A DNA stretch of 36,292 nucleotides from Gardnerella kenyensis (GCA_003585735.1 NQOH01000007.1:1-36292); one strand, 5' to 3'. Shown: positions 17,872 to 25,253, counted from the stretch's first letter. Translations and numbers: made by a program. The notes: a model not told the origin generated them from the letters alone.

Positions 17872-18264
17872 TTAACGCCACCACATGGTCATTATGAAAC
17901 CAGCCATTACAATAACCAATGCAATAGCCAAATTCCATGAACCAATGCCTGGAATTGGAAGCATAGGATTCAAGTAATAGATTACAGCCCAGAACAGGCC
18001 AATAAGCATGAGTGTGCAGAACAGTGGCACAAACCAGGATGCATTAGCTTTTGTGCCTTTAATGCTTTCTTCAACGCGTCGCCTATTTTCTGCTTGTCTT
18101 TGCATCATCTGCTGAATTTGTGGAGAAAGCGTCGCTTTATCTGCGGTAGCATTCAACACAGCCTCAACTTCTTCCATAGGAACGCCGTAAGTATCCTCAT
18201 TCGACGTGTCGCTCTTCTTTGCAGCGTCGTCAGCTGCAGTCGTGTGCAATTTTTCGTCAGCCAT
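17872..18264 (-). CDS. crgA: Cell division protein CrgA
   Basis: Small membrane protein of 130 residues that joins the divisome and coordinates septation in actinobacteria. The N-terminal half is hydrophilic and charged (EEVEAVLNATADKATLSPQ, then QRQAENRRRVEESIKGTK). Two transmembrane segments follow: WFVPLFCTLMLIGLFWAVIYYL (about 77-98) and NLAIALVIVMAGFIMTMWW (about 110-129), linked by the conserved NPMLPIPGIGSWN loop. The ending W-W-R is typical of the family. GGAGAG precedes the ATG. It is transcribed away from the DUF881 gene, the two starts being 77 bases apart. Confidence 0.94.
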   Translation of the reverse strand: MADEKLHTTAADDAAKKSDTSNEDTYGVPMEEVEAVLNATADKATLSPQIQQMMQRQAENRRRVEESIKGTKANASWFVPLFCTLMLIGLFWAVIYYLNPMLPIPGIGSWNLAIALVIVMAGFIMTMWWR

Positions 18265-18296
18265 AACTGTAACTCTCCAATCAATCGGCTACACGC

Positions 18297-18302
18297 TATA
18301 AT
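18297..18302 (+). promoter_or_regulatory. Consensus -10 box in the crgA/DUF881 divergent gap
   Basis: A perfect TATAAT lies at 18297-18302, 40 bases before the DUF881-protein start. The same bases shifted by one read TATTAT on the minus strand, so it could serve crgA too. No good -35 hexamer is visible for either direction. Confidence 0.45.
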
Positions 18303-18341
18303 AGTGGTTACACTCGAACGTAGAAAGATTGAGAACAAATT

Positions 18342-19100
18342 ATGGTAAAAAGAACAGGTAAACACGGTGCTAAGCATTCGTTGTTAGGCAGTGTTGCTGT
18401 TGCTGTTGCTATCTTTCTTACTGGATATTTGTTTGTTACAAATCTACGTGTGAATCGCACATCTTTCGTTACTTCAAATACGAGCCAAATGGTTGAGAGA
18501 AACTCTCAACGAACAAAATCTTTGCGTGAAGAAATTAAAGATTTAGATTCTAGAATTAATTTGCTTAATAAAACGCTCGTAAGTGGCAATAATGAAAGTA
18601 AAGATTCTTCAGATACTGGTAGTAGTACGGTTCTTCCTAAACTCGAAGGTCCTGGAATTGTTGTGACTCTTAATGATTCTCCGCTTTGGAAAGGAGCTGT
18701 AAACGGTTCTGGAACATCTGGAAATATTAACGACTATGTAATTCATCAGCAGGATGTTGAATCTGTTGTAAATGCTTTATGGCGCGGTGGAGCAGAAGCT
18801 ATGACAATACAAGATCAGCGCGTGCTGTTTAATTCGGCTGTAATTTGTATTGGAAACGTGCTTATGCTGCAGGGTCATCAGTACTCGCCACCATATAAAA
18901 TATCGGCTATTGGTCCAGTGGATAATATGGTTGATGCTCTTAATACGTCACCAGCCATACGCACCTATAAGGAATATGTAAGCTCTTTTGGATTAGGGTG
19001 GCAAGTTGAGAAAAAAAGTAATTTGCGATTCCCGGAGGCGTCTGTCCTGCTGCAACCACTAAGGTATGCAACAGTTCCTAAAGTGTTTAATAAACAATAA
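18342..19100 (+). CDS. DUF881-family membrane-anchored protein
   Basis: Protein of 252 residues with a basic N-terminus, one transmembrane helix (about 14-32, LLGSVAVAVAIFLTGYLFV) and a predicted coiled coil (about 48-77, QMVERNSQRTKSLREEIKDL). The DUF881 domain follows, with LEGPGIVVTLNDSP, YVIHQQDVESVVNALWRGGAEAMTIQDQRV and the central cysteine in SAVICIGNVLMLQG. Members lie next to crgA in many actinobacteria, and Bacillus has sporulation-associated relatives. Biochemical activity is unknown; an envelope or division role is inferred from location. It probably forms a transcript with the sortase gene 41 bases downstream. Confidence 0.85.
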   Translation: MVKRTGKHGAKHSLLGSVAVAVAIFLTGYLFVTNLRVNRTSFVTSNTSQMVERNSQRTKSLREEIKDLDSRINLLNKTLVSGNNESKDSSDTGSSTVLPKLEGPGIVVTLNDSPLWKGAVNGSGTSGNINDYVIHQQDVESVVNALWRGGAEAMTIQDQRVLFNSAVICIGNVLMLQGHQYSPPYKISAIGPVDNMVDALNTSPAIRTYKEYVSSFGLGWQVEKKSNLRFPEASVLLQPLRYATVPKVFNKQ

Positions 19101-19141
19101 TGCTGCACGATTTTCATGCATGAATAAAGGAGTGGCAAATT

Positions 19142-20248
19142 ATGCGTTCTGCTTATACGCAGGAAAGAAACTCAAGACGCAAAGGCTCGAGCTTTGGTTG
19201 GCAAGTTGTCGGCGTCCTTAGCGAAGTATTAATATCTTTTGCGATTATTTGCGCACTTTATATCGTGTGGCAAATGTGGTGGACTGGAGCTCAGTCTGAG
19301 CACAATCAAATCGAAACACGTCAGTCTACTTCTTGGCAGAATCCTAAAACTGGTGATAAAACAAAAATTGCTTTACCACAAAATGGTGAGCCGCCAAAAT
19401 TGAGTAAGCCAAAAGGTGGAGATCTTGTTGCACGCATGTATGTTCCTCGTTTTGGTAACCAATGGGAGCGTAACGTTGTAGAGGGAACCAGCCTGGAAAT
19501 TTTAAGCCTTAGAGGTTTAGGACATTACAATGAAACGCAAATGCCTGGCGAAATTGGTAATTTTGCTGTTGCAGGACACCGATCTGGATACGGTCAGCCT
19601 TTAGGAGATGTTGACATACTTAAGCCAGGTGACCCAATAGTTGTGCGAACTAAAGATTATTGGTTTGTTTACAAGTACAAGTCTTATAAGATTGTTACAC
19701 CAGATCAAGGCCAAGTGATTGCTCCAAATCCTGAGCATCCTAATGAAAAGCCTACTAAGCGTATGATCACTTTAACAACGTGTGAGCCAAAGTATAGTAT
19801 GCCAACTCATCGTTGGATTAGCTATGGTGAATTCTCTTATTGGGCAAAAATTACTGACGGTATTCCTAAAGAGCTTTCCACTGTTGATGATCAAGGAAAA
19901 ATAAAGTTTATTAATAATGAGCAGCAGTCTTTGGTTTCTTATTTGTCTTCATTAACGCCTGTTATGACTGTTGTTATTTTGCTTTACATAATTATATTTG
20001 CGGCTGGTGCTATTGCTTGGCAGTGGCCGGAACTTCGCGCAATTCGTGCGGGAGTAAAGAGGAAGCCGGATGCAAGTATTTTTGGCGGAATTCTTCGCAT
20101 ACAACCTGGCATAGCCGTGATTCGTTGGATTCTGTCACTTCTTATTTACTTCTTAATAATACTTATTTTATTCCAGTGGATATTCCCGTGGGCAGCGGCC
20201 AACATTCCGTTACTTCAGCAAATGTCTAACTACGCGACGACTGTGTGA
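19142..20248 (+). CDS. srtE: Class E sortase
   Basis: Membrane cysteine transpeptidase of 368 residues that would anchor surface proteins to peptidoglycan. An N-terminal helix (about 24-44) is followed by a linker and the sortase domain. The catalytic triad is visible: His146 in AVAGHRSGYG, Cys214 in TLTTCEPKY (the TLxTC motif) and Arg224 in HRWISYG. Unusually long, it continues into a second membrane region: a helix near 265-285 and another hydrophobic hairpin near 318-350. AAGGAG lies upstream of the ATG. Class E sortases usually recognise LAxTG-type signals, but no substrate gene lies in this window. Confidence 0.9.
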   Translation: MRSAYTQERNSRRKGSSFGWQVVGVLSEVLISFAIICALYIVWQMWWTGAQSEHNQIETRQSTSWQNPKTGDKTKIALPQNGEPPKLSKPKGGDLVARMYVPRFGNQWERNVVEGTSLEILSLRGLGHYNETQMPGEIGNFAVAGHRSGYGQPLGDVDILKPGDPIVVRTKDYWFVYKYKSYKIVTPDQGQVIAPNPEHPNEKPTKRMITLTTCEPKYSMPTHRWISYGEFSYWAKITDGIPKELSTVDDQGKIKFINNEQQSLVSYLSSLTPVMTVVILLYIIIFAAGAIAWQWPELRAIRAGVKRKPDASIFGGILRIQPGIAVIRWILSLLIYFLIILILFQWIFPWAAANIPLLQQMSNYATTV

Positions 20249-20296
20249 TATAAATCCATTTGATATAAATACGTATTAAGCGAACGTATTAAGCGA
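20246..20296 (+). repeat. Two consecutive short duplications after srtE
   Basis: TGATATAAAT occurs at 20246-20255, starting exactly at the srtE stop codon, and again at 20261-20270 after CCATT. Immediately next to it ACGTATTAAGCGA is perfectly duplicated (20271-20283, 20284-20296), the second copy running into the terminator stem. Confidence 0.85.
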
Positions 20297-20337
20297 GTAA
20301 GCTGAAATAACAAGCAAGTTTTAGCTTACTCGCTTTT
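20291..20337 (+). terminator. Terminator of srtE
   Basis: A perfect 13-base stem AAGCGAGTAAGCT/AGCTTACTCGCTT (20291-20303 with 20323-20335), loop of 19 bases, followed by TT then A-rich sequence. It is strong as a hairpin, though the U-tract is short. Confidence 0.8.
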
Positions 20338-20359
20338 AAAAAGAATTTAAGATACAAAT

Positions 20360-20389
20360 AAAGGCGACTGCGTATGTGCAATCGCCTTT
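20360..20389 (-). terminator. Terminator of the small membrane protein gene
   Basis: AAAGGCGACTGC (20360-20371) faces GCAATCGCCTTT (20378-20389) with a six-base loop. The only imperfect position is C-A on the plus strand but G-U in minus-strand RNA, so the hairpin is fully paired only in the transcript of the minus-strand gene. The tail on that strand reads ATTTG. Confidence 0.75.
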
Positions 20390-20419
20390 ATTCTTAGTTT
20401 CCAACGCAACTACCATGTT

Positions 20420-20632
20420 TTATTCTTCAACGGCGGCAGGAGCGTCTTTAACTTCTTTCTCTTCCTTATCTAACCCCAGATTAATTGGTGAAGAGCTATT
20501 CTCCCAAGGCTCCTCCCAAGGGTCATAATCAGGATTATGCTGCTTATACACGTACAAAGCAGCAATACCTGCGAGCAGTGCTCCGAAGAGCAGTGCAAAG
20601 AACTTCCAACCTCCCGAGGATCTGTTCTCCAT
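20420..20632 (-). CDS. Small single-pass membrane protein of unknown function
   Basis: Not recognised as a named family. The product is 70 residues: MENRSSGGWKFF, one transmembrane helix (about 10-30, FFALLFGALLAGIAALYVYK), then a tail with an aromatic/acidic stretch YDPWEEPWENSS and a Glu/Lys-rich end. The start is fixed by AAAGGAG eight bases upstream of the ATG; a longer reading from 20668 lacks this. It is a separate unit, minus strand, with its own terminator, between srtE and the rhomboid gene. The WEEPWE-type tail is compact and could be a protein-interaction site, but no function can be stated. Confidence 0.75.
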   Translation of the reverse strand: MENRSSGGWKFFALLFGALLAGIAALYVYKQHNPDYDPWEEPWENSSSPINLGLDKEEKEVKDAPAAVEE

Positions 20633-20762
20633 AATGGCTCCTTTCGTTAAGCTGACCTGCTCATCCAAGTCAACAATCTATAGCGTTTTTTGCGCGTAAT
20701 AACCATCATAGTTGCTTTTTGCTGGAGTTGCATCTTTTTTAGCTAATGATCTTTACTAATTT

Positions 20763-21503
20763 GTGAAGCAAAGCAGATACTATAAAGATATGAAAAATTT
20801 GGATATGAAAAATCTTTGGAAACATATAAAACTGCGCTGTAATACAACTACCGCAATTTTGATATATGCATGCGTTTTCGTGTGGTTTGTAGAAATAGTG
20901 TTGAATTTTGTGTTTCCAAACGCATACTCAACTTTTATTGAATACACAGCATTCGTTCCAATAACCGCGCTTAATACGCCGTGGACTTGGTTTACTTCGA
21001 CCTTCGTTCATGCGCCAAATATTACACACATTTTCTTTAATATGGTGTGCTTGTGGTCTTTAGGCGCTGAGCTTGAGCGATTCTTTGGAAAGTGGAAGTT
21101 CCTTGGGCTGTATTTAATTTCTGCGCTTGGAGGAGATGTTGCGGATATTATTTGGTGCAGACTGACTAATAATTGGTTAGTGGCATCATACGGCGCTTCA
21201 GGAGCCATTATGGGTCTTATTGGTGCGTTGCTTGTGGCTCAATGGCGTTTAGGCGAGAACATGCGTGGTACTTTAATTTGGATTATTATTACGCTTGCTT
21301 TGCCGCTTTTTGTTCCTAATATTGCGTGGCAAGCGCATGTTGGAGGATTGATTATTGGAACAGTGCTTGCAGCACTTCTTGGAACGCAAAATCCAGTATT
21401 GAAAAAAGCTTCGTTTAATACGCGATTTTTGACGTATTTTATTTCGCTTTTTATTGTTCTTGTTGCTTGTGCAATATTCTGCTTAAGCGGAGTAATTATT
21501 TAA
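20763..21503 (+). CDS. Rhomboid-family intramembrane serine protease
   Basis: Polytopic protease of up to 246 residues that cleaves transmembrane substrates. The catalytic Ser146 is in YGASGAIMGLIGAL and the catalytic His192 in WQAHVGGLIIG. The first conserved region HIFFNMVCLWSLGAELERFFG supplies the H-x-x-x-N oxyanion residues. About six to seven hydrophobic segments are seen. A rhomboid gene close to crgA is common in actinobacteria. The start is uncertain: GTG 20763 is shown, ATG 20790 or 20805 are alternatives and none has a good ribosome site. The 3' end faces glgP across the long structured gap. Confidence 0.88.
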   Translation: MKQSRYYKDMKNLDMKNLWKHIKLRCNTTTAILIYACVFVWFVEIVLNFVFPNAYSTFIEYTAFVPITALNTPWTWFTSTFVHAPNITHIFFNMVCLWSLGAELERFFGKWKFLGLYLISALGGDVADIIWCRLTNNWLVASYGASGAIMGLIGALLVAQWRLGENMRGTLIWIIITLALPLFVPNIAWQAHVGGLIIGTVLAALLGTQNPVLKKASFNTRFLTYFISLFIVLVACAIFCLSGVII

Positions 21504-21529
21504 ATTACACGCGTGTAGTTTTCCACCAA

Positions 21530-21691
21530 TGTGTACATAAATGTGTATAAGTTGGGCATAAGCTGGGCATAAATTGGTAACAACTAGGCAAGTTATCCAC
21601 ATAGTTACGCACAAACGTTGATAACTTGCCTTTCTTTTACTTGTTAACAAGTGCACAAAAGTTATACACAATTTCGTTTTCTTGTGGATTA
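21530..21691. other. DnaA-box cluster
   Basis: Within 162 bases there are three perfect matches to the DnaA-box consensus TTATNCACA: TGTGTATAA at 21542-21550 (minus orientation), TTATCCACA at 21593-21601 and TTATACACA at 21662-21670 (both plus). Two one-mismatch copies are TTACGCACA at 21605-21613 and TGTGGATTA at 21683-21691 (minus). A weaker match, TGTGTACAT, is at 21530-21538. AT-rich DNA follows. The sequence matches are direct; DnaA binding and a role as origin element or titration site are inference. Confidence 0.7.
21586..21638 (+). terminator. 12-bp inverted repeat containing a DnaA box, with T-rich tail
   Basis: AGGCAAGTTATC (21586-21597) pairs perfectly with GATAACTTGCCT (21620-21631) across 22 bases, followed by TTCTTTT. 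It can end the rhomboid transcript. One arm carries most of the perfect DnaA box at 21593-21601. Confidence 0.6.
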
Positions 21692-21820
21692 ATCTAGAAA
21701 AACTTATTAAAAATGGCGGAAACTGAGCTATTGTATGCGCATTATAACTAAGGATTATATGAAGTATTGATTCTTATTTAAAAATCATTTTTGCGCACAA
21801 TGCGTGCTTAATATGCTTTT

Positions 21821-21904
21821 CTCAGTTGGTTGACTGAGTTAGTAACGGTGTTGGGCTTATTACCGTTATTTTCTCAGTCAACTAACTGAGTTAGTAACGG
21901 TGTT
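21821..21904. repeat. Interleaved inverted and direct repeats
   Basis: CTCAGTTGGTTGACTGAG (21821-21838) and CTCAGTCAACTAACTGAG (21873-21890) pair along all 18 bases with one G-U. Inside, TAACGG (21843-21848) pairs with CCGTTA (21863-21868). In addition ACTGAGTTAGTAACGGTGTT is a perfect 20-base direct repeat (21833-21852 and 21885-21904). The second TAACGG could therefore compete for the same CCGTTA. No gene covers it. Confidence 0.85.
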
Positions 21905-21924
21905 TAGCCTATACTCCATAATAA

Positions 21925-21959
21925 AACGCCTGCGCAGGTACAAAACTCACGCAGGCGTT
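21925..21959 (-). terminator. Terminator of glgP
   Basis: AACGCCTGCG (21925-21934) pairs perfectly with CGCAGGCGTT (21950-21959). On the minus strand the stem is followed by TTATTATGG, giving a U-rich tail downstream of the glgP stop. Confidence 0.85.
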
Positions 21960-21988
21960 ATTATGTATTGCTATTAGAGAATACTCAA

Positions 21989-24478
21989 TTACTCAGCAAC
22001 GTGTTCTGGAAGAGCACCAGTGTGCCAAATACGATCGAGGTAATCTTCGATAGAGCGGTCAGAAGAGAAGTAACCAGAGTTGGCTACGTTCAAAACTGCC
22101 ATGCGAGCCCACTTCATTGGGTCGCGGTAAGTTTCCTCAATCTGAGCCTGAATATCCATGTAAGAGCTGAAGTCAGCCATTGCCATGAAGTAATCGTGGG
22201 TAAGCCAATCGTTAACGAGTGGCTCGTACACGCTCTTGTCACCGTTGGAGAAGGTGCCGTCAGCAACCATATCCACAGCGGTCTTCAAGCGAGGATCAGA
22301 CTCGTAGTACTTGCGGGATCCGCCGTGATCGTAGCCTTCAGCGTAGAGCTTATCAACTTCGTCAACGGTCATGCCGAAGAGGAAGAAGTTCTCAGCGCCA
22401 ACGCGCTCACGAATCTCAACGTTTGCACCATCGAGAGTACCAACAGTCAAAGCACCGTTCAAAGCGAACTTCATGTTACCGGTGCCGGAAGCTTCCTTAC
22501 CAGCCTGAGAAATCTGCTCATCCAAATCGGTGGCAGGAATCAAGTTCATAGCCAACTCGATGTTGTAGTTTGGTGGGAAGAACACAGCGAGCTTGCCCTT
22601 GCATGCTGGGTCGTTATTCACCACGCGAGCAACATTGTTAATGAGCTGAATGGTGAGCTTTGCCATAGCATAGCCTGGAGCAGACTTAGCGCCGAAGAAC
22701 ACGGTGCGTGGAAGCATCTTGTCTACGTCGATTGTGCCATTCTTAATTCCAGCGTATGTGGAGATGACCTGGAGGATCTTCATGGACTGGCGCTTGTACT
22801 CGTGCAAACGCTTAACAATGGTGTTAAACATAGTGTCTGGGTTGATTTCGAAGCCATACTTCTGCTTTGCGAAATCAACGAAGGCAAGCTTGTTCTGCTT
22901 CTTAACTTCAGCAAACTTCTTAACGAATGCCTTGTCATCAGCCAATGGCTTCAAACCTTCGAGAAGCTCCAAATCACCCTGCCATGCGTCGGTGCCCAAG
23001 CCCTCAGTAATAAGAGCAGACATACGTGGGTTGCTCAAACGCACGAAGCGACGAGGAGTTACACCGTTAGTAACGTTCTTGAACTTATCTGGGTAAACGC
23101 TGGAGAAGTCCTTCAAAGTGACATCCTTCAACAACTCAGAGTGAAGCTCAGCAACGCCGTTAACGTAAGAGCCGCCGTAGGTAGCCAAGTAAGCCATGCG
23201 GACTACAGCACCTTCGCCATTTTCGTCAGCGTCGGTAGCAATGCGCATGCGCTCAACCTGATCCTCAGCAACGCCCTTGCCGCGAAGATCGTTGCGGAAC
23301 TGCTCGCTAATGCCCTGAATGATCTCAAGGTGGCGTGGCAAAAGTTCGCCAATAAGCTTGGCTGGCCAAACTTCCAAAGCTTCTGGAAGCAAGGTGTGGC
23401 AAGTGTAGTTGAAGGTCTTGGTGGTAATACCCCAAGCGGTGTTCCAATCGTAGCCGTACTCGTCCATAAGAACGCGCATAAGCTCTGGAATACCGATAAC
23501 TGGGTGAGTATCGTTCAACTGGAAGTTGATCTTGCTTGGGAAGGTCGTAAGATCCGGCTTATCCTGACCTGGGTAGAATACGCGGATTGCGTCATGGATA
23601 GAAGCAGCTACGAAGAAGTACTGCTGCTCAAGACGCAAAGCCTTACCTTCTGGAGTGGAATCTTCTGGGTAAAGAATCTTGGAAATGTTTTCTGCTGCAA
23701 CCTGTGGCTTTACAGCATCCAAGTACTCGGACTTGTTAAAGGTGAGCAAATCAAACTCATCGTAAGACTTAGCAGTCCACAAACGAAGAGTGTTCACGCG
23801 GCCAGAATTGTAACCTGGAACCATGTAATCGACTGGTACTGCGCGAACGGACCAAGCTGGCTTCCACACGCGCTTGCCGTTTTCTTCTACAACTTCACCA
23901 CCGAAGTTGACGCGCTGGTCACGACCGTAATCAATGTGACCCCATGGCTCTTCATTGCTCAGCCAGTAATCAGGAGTTTCAACCTGCTTACCTTCTTCAT
24001 CAAAACGCTGCTTGAAGATGCCGTAACGATACTGGATGCCATAGCCGAATGCTGGAACGCCAATAGAGGCGAGCGAGTCGATAAAGCAGGCTGCGAGACG
24101 ACCCAAACCGCCGTTACCCAAACCTGGTTCATACTCAGCATCGATTACAGCGCGTGGATCAAAGCCAAGCTTGGTAACAGCTTTGTTGAACTGATCGGTA
24201 AGACCAGCGTTAAGCAAAGCGTTTTCAAGCTGCTTGCCCATCAAGAACTCGGCGCTTAAATAGCCGACAGCCTTTGTGTTGCCATTAACCATGTCATGCT
24301 GTGTCTGCATCCAAGAGTCCATCAAGTGACGACGAACTGCGGTAGCAGCGGCAACATACACATCTGCCGTAGTGGCCTGCTCTGGCGTTACACCCTGGGT
24401 GTACTTGAGGTGCTCTTGAAGTTCTTTGGCAAATGCCGTCGCAGTAGTTTTGGCTTTCGGCGCGACGTGTTTAGTCAT
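21989..24478 (-). CDS. glgP: Glycogen (maltodextrin) phosphorylase
   Basis: Pyridoxal-phosphate enzyme of 829 residues that releases glucose-1-phosphate from alpha-1,4-glucans. The PLP lysine is Lys670 in EASGTGNMKFALNGALTVG. Other signatures are AEFLMGKQLENAL near the N-terminus, GNGGLGRLAACFIDSLA, NDTHPVIGIPELMRVLMD and VNGVAELHSELLK. Length and motifs are normal for glycosyltransferase family 35. The ATG is preceded by AAGGAGTCAAAT. Codon use differs from neighbours: many C-ending and G-ending codons, as for a highly expressed gene, which also opens a long false frame on the opposite strand. Glycogen breakdown suits a vaginal bifidobacterial lifestyle, by inference. Confidence 0.96.
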   Translation of the reverse strand: MTKHVAPKAKTTATAFAKELQEHLKYTQGVTPEQATTADVYVAAATAVRRHLMDSWMQTQHDMVNGNTKAVGYLSAEFLMGKQLENALLNAGLTDQFNKAVTKLGFDPRAVIDAEYEPGLGNGGLGRLAACFIDSLASIGVPAFGYGIQYRYGIFKQRFDEEGKQVETPDYWLSNEEPWGHIDYGRDQRVNFGGEVVEENGKRVWKPAWSVRAVPVDYMVPGYNSGRVNTLRLWTAKSYDEFDLLTFNKSEYLDAVKPQVAAENISKILYPEDSTPEGKALRLEQQYFFVAASIHDAIRVFYPGQDKPDLTTFPSKINFQLNDTHPVIGIPELMRVLMDEYGYDWNTAWGITTKTFNYTCHTLLPEALEVWPAKLIGELLPRHLEIIQGISEQFRNDLRGKGVAEDQVERMRIATDADENGEGAVVRMAYLATYGGSYVNGVAELHSELLKDVTLKDFSSVYPDKFKNVTNGVTPRRFVRLSNPRMSALITEGLGTDAWQGDLELLEGLKPLADDKAFVKKFAEVKKQNKLAFVDFAKQKYGFEINPDTMFNTIVKRLHEYKRQSMKILQVISTYAGIKNGTIDVDKMLPRTVFFGAKSAPGYAMAKLTIQLINNVARVVNNDPACKGKLAVFFPPNYNIELAMNLIPATDLDEQISQAGKEASGTGNMKFALNGALTVGTLDGANVEIRERVGAENFFLFGMTVDEVDKLYAEGYDHGGSRKYYESDPRLKTAVDMVADGTFSNGDKSVYEPLVNDWLTHDYFMAMADFSSYMDIQAQIEETYRDPMKWARMAVLNVANSGYFSSDRSIEDYLDRIWHTGALPEHVAE

Positions 24479-24563
24479 ATTTGACTCCTTGTGCCGTTTG
24501 ATATATTTACTTAACAGTGTGCAGCCTGAAACTTCGTTTAGGCAATTAAACCATCACCATGAT

Positions 24564-24591
24564 GTAGGTAACTATTTTTTTAGATAACTAC
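24564..24591. promoter_or_regulatory. Inverted repeat upstream of glgP
   Basis: GTAGGTAACTA (24564-24574) and TAGATAACTAC (24581-24591) form an imperfect 11-base inverted repeat (two mismatches) around TTTTTT. It lies about 85-113 bases upstream of the glgP start in the divergent gap. It could be a regulator site or an mRNA leader hairpin. No known operator type is recognised. Confidence 0.35.
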
Positions 24592-24679
24592 AAAAGGTAT
24601 GTGAATGCACACGATGTTCCCAATAGTACCACAACCCCAATCCCTTTAATTATTGGTATATAACGTATTAGCGCAAATA

Positions 24680-24707
24680 TTTACGCAAAGTAGATTGTTT
24701 ATAAGAT
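24680..24707 (+). promoter_or_regulatory. Promoter of the SCP_3 gene
   Basis: TTTACG (24680-24685) and TAAGAT (24702-24707) are spaced by 16 bases. The predicted transcription start is within a few bases of the ATG at 24718, so the mRNA would be almost leaderless. Confidence 0.5.
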
Positions 24708-24717
24708 AATGGTTTGC

Positions 24718-25134
24718 ATGGCTGTAATACTTGAGCGCGATATTAAGCAAGGGAAAAGCGCATGGGATTTTTGGCGTGAATCCGCTTTGAAAGCATCTAA
24801 CAGCGGCTTAAACATAATGCTAATTAATAGCGCTTATTTAAACATTAGTCGGTCTAAAGAGGCTTTGGCTGTAAGATATTCGCTACATATTCTTGAATGC
24901 AAAGTGCCTGGAGACGGCGTAGAAGTTCGAGTTGCGCCGTGGGGAGCCGTAAAGATTTTAGAAGGCCCAGCTTCAGATCCGCATAATCTTACTCCCCCAG
25001 ATGTTATTGAGCTTGAACCAGAAGTGTGGCTTCGTTTAGCAAGTGGTATTACGAAATGGCAGCAAGAATGTGAAGTCGGGCATATAAGCGCGTGCGGAGA
25101 GCGCGATAACTTAAGCGATATTTTGCCCTTATAA
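24718..25134 (+). CDS. SCP_3-type (bacterial sterol-carrier-like) protein
   Basis: Small soluble protein of 138 residues. It matches the actinobacterial sterol-carrier-like family by VRYSLHILECKVPGDGVEVRV, then PWGAVKILEGP, TPPDVIELEPEVWLRLASG and the ending GERDNLSDILPL. The family's ligand is not known; it belongs to the SCP fold that binds hydrophobic molecules. The N-terminus is MAVILERDIKQGKSAW if ATG 24718 is used. An ATG at 24709 would add three residues but lies almost inside the predicted -10 element. No ribosome site is present, consistent with leaderless translation. It converges on the DUF3073 gene, a frequent neighbour in actinobacteria as far as I recall. Confidence 0.75.
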   Translation: MAVILERDIKQGKSAWDFWRESALKASNSGLNIMLINSAYLNISRSKEALAVRYSLHILECKVPGDGVEVRVAPWGAVKILEGPASDPHNLTPPDVIELEPEVWLRLASGITKWQQECEVGHISACGERDNLSDILPL

Positions 25135-25164
25135 TAAATTTTTTTAGAAAAATAGAATACTTAC

Positions 25165-25204
25165 AAATATCCTGGGTCAAAATCTAATTCAACCCAGGAT
25201 ATTT
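25165..25204. terminator. Hairpin between the SCP_3 and DUF3073 genes
   Basis: A perfect 13-base stem AAATATCCTGGGT/ACCCAGGATATTT (25165-25177 with 25192-25204) lies between convergent genes. No T-run follows on the plus strand, so a bidirectional terminator is the likely but not certain reading. Confidence 0.7.
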
Positions 25205-25253
25205 AAAAGTAATTATTGATAAATTAAGCTCTATTTACCGATTACCGGAATCC

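Larger units (their letters stand above)
21504..21988. other. Gene-free, structured intergenic region
   Basis: This is the only stretch over 300 bases without a gene. It lies between two converging genes (rhomboid and glgP), so it cannot be a simple shared promoter. From left to right it holds an ACACGCGTGT palindrome at the start, the DnaA-box cluster, the 12-base inverted repeat, AT-rich DNA (about 21690-21800), the interleaved repeat at 21821-21904 and the glgP terminator. No open reading frame of convincing codon use was found in it. Confidence 0.8.

Noticed and set aside
21530-21691. The main chromosomal origin oriC
   Set aside because: DnaA boxes are convincing, but in actinobacteria oriC lies beside dnaA/dnaN, which would be left of this window. 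No skew analysis of the whole chromosome was possible, so only a cluster is called.
21968-24259. 763-codon open frame on the plus strand across glgP
   Set aside because: It is the antisense shadow of glgP. Its translation is Val/Leu/His/Asn-rich with no recognisable domain, while the minus strand encodes a full phosphorylase with the PLP lysine. The biased codon use of glgP explains the lack of stops.
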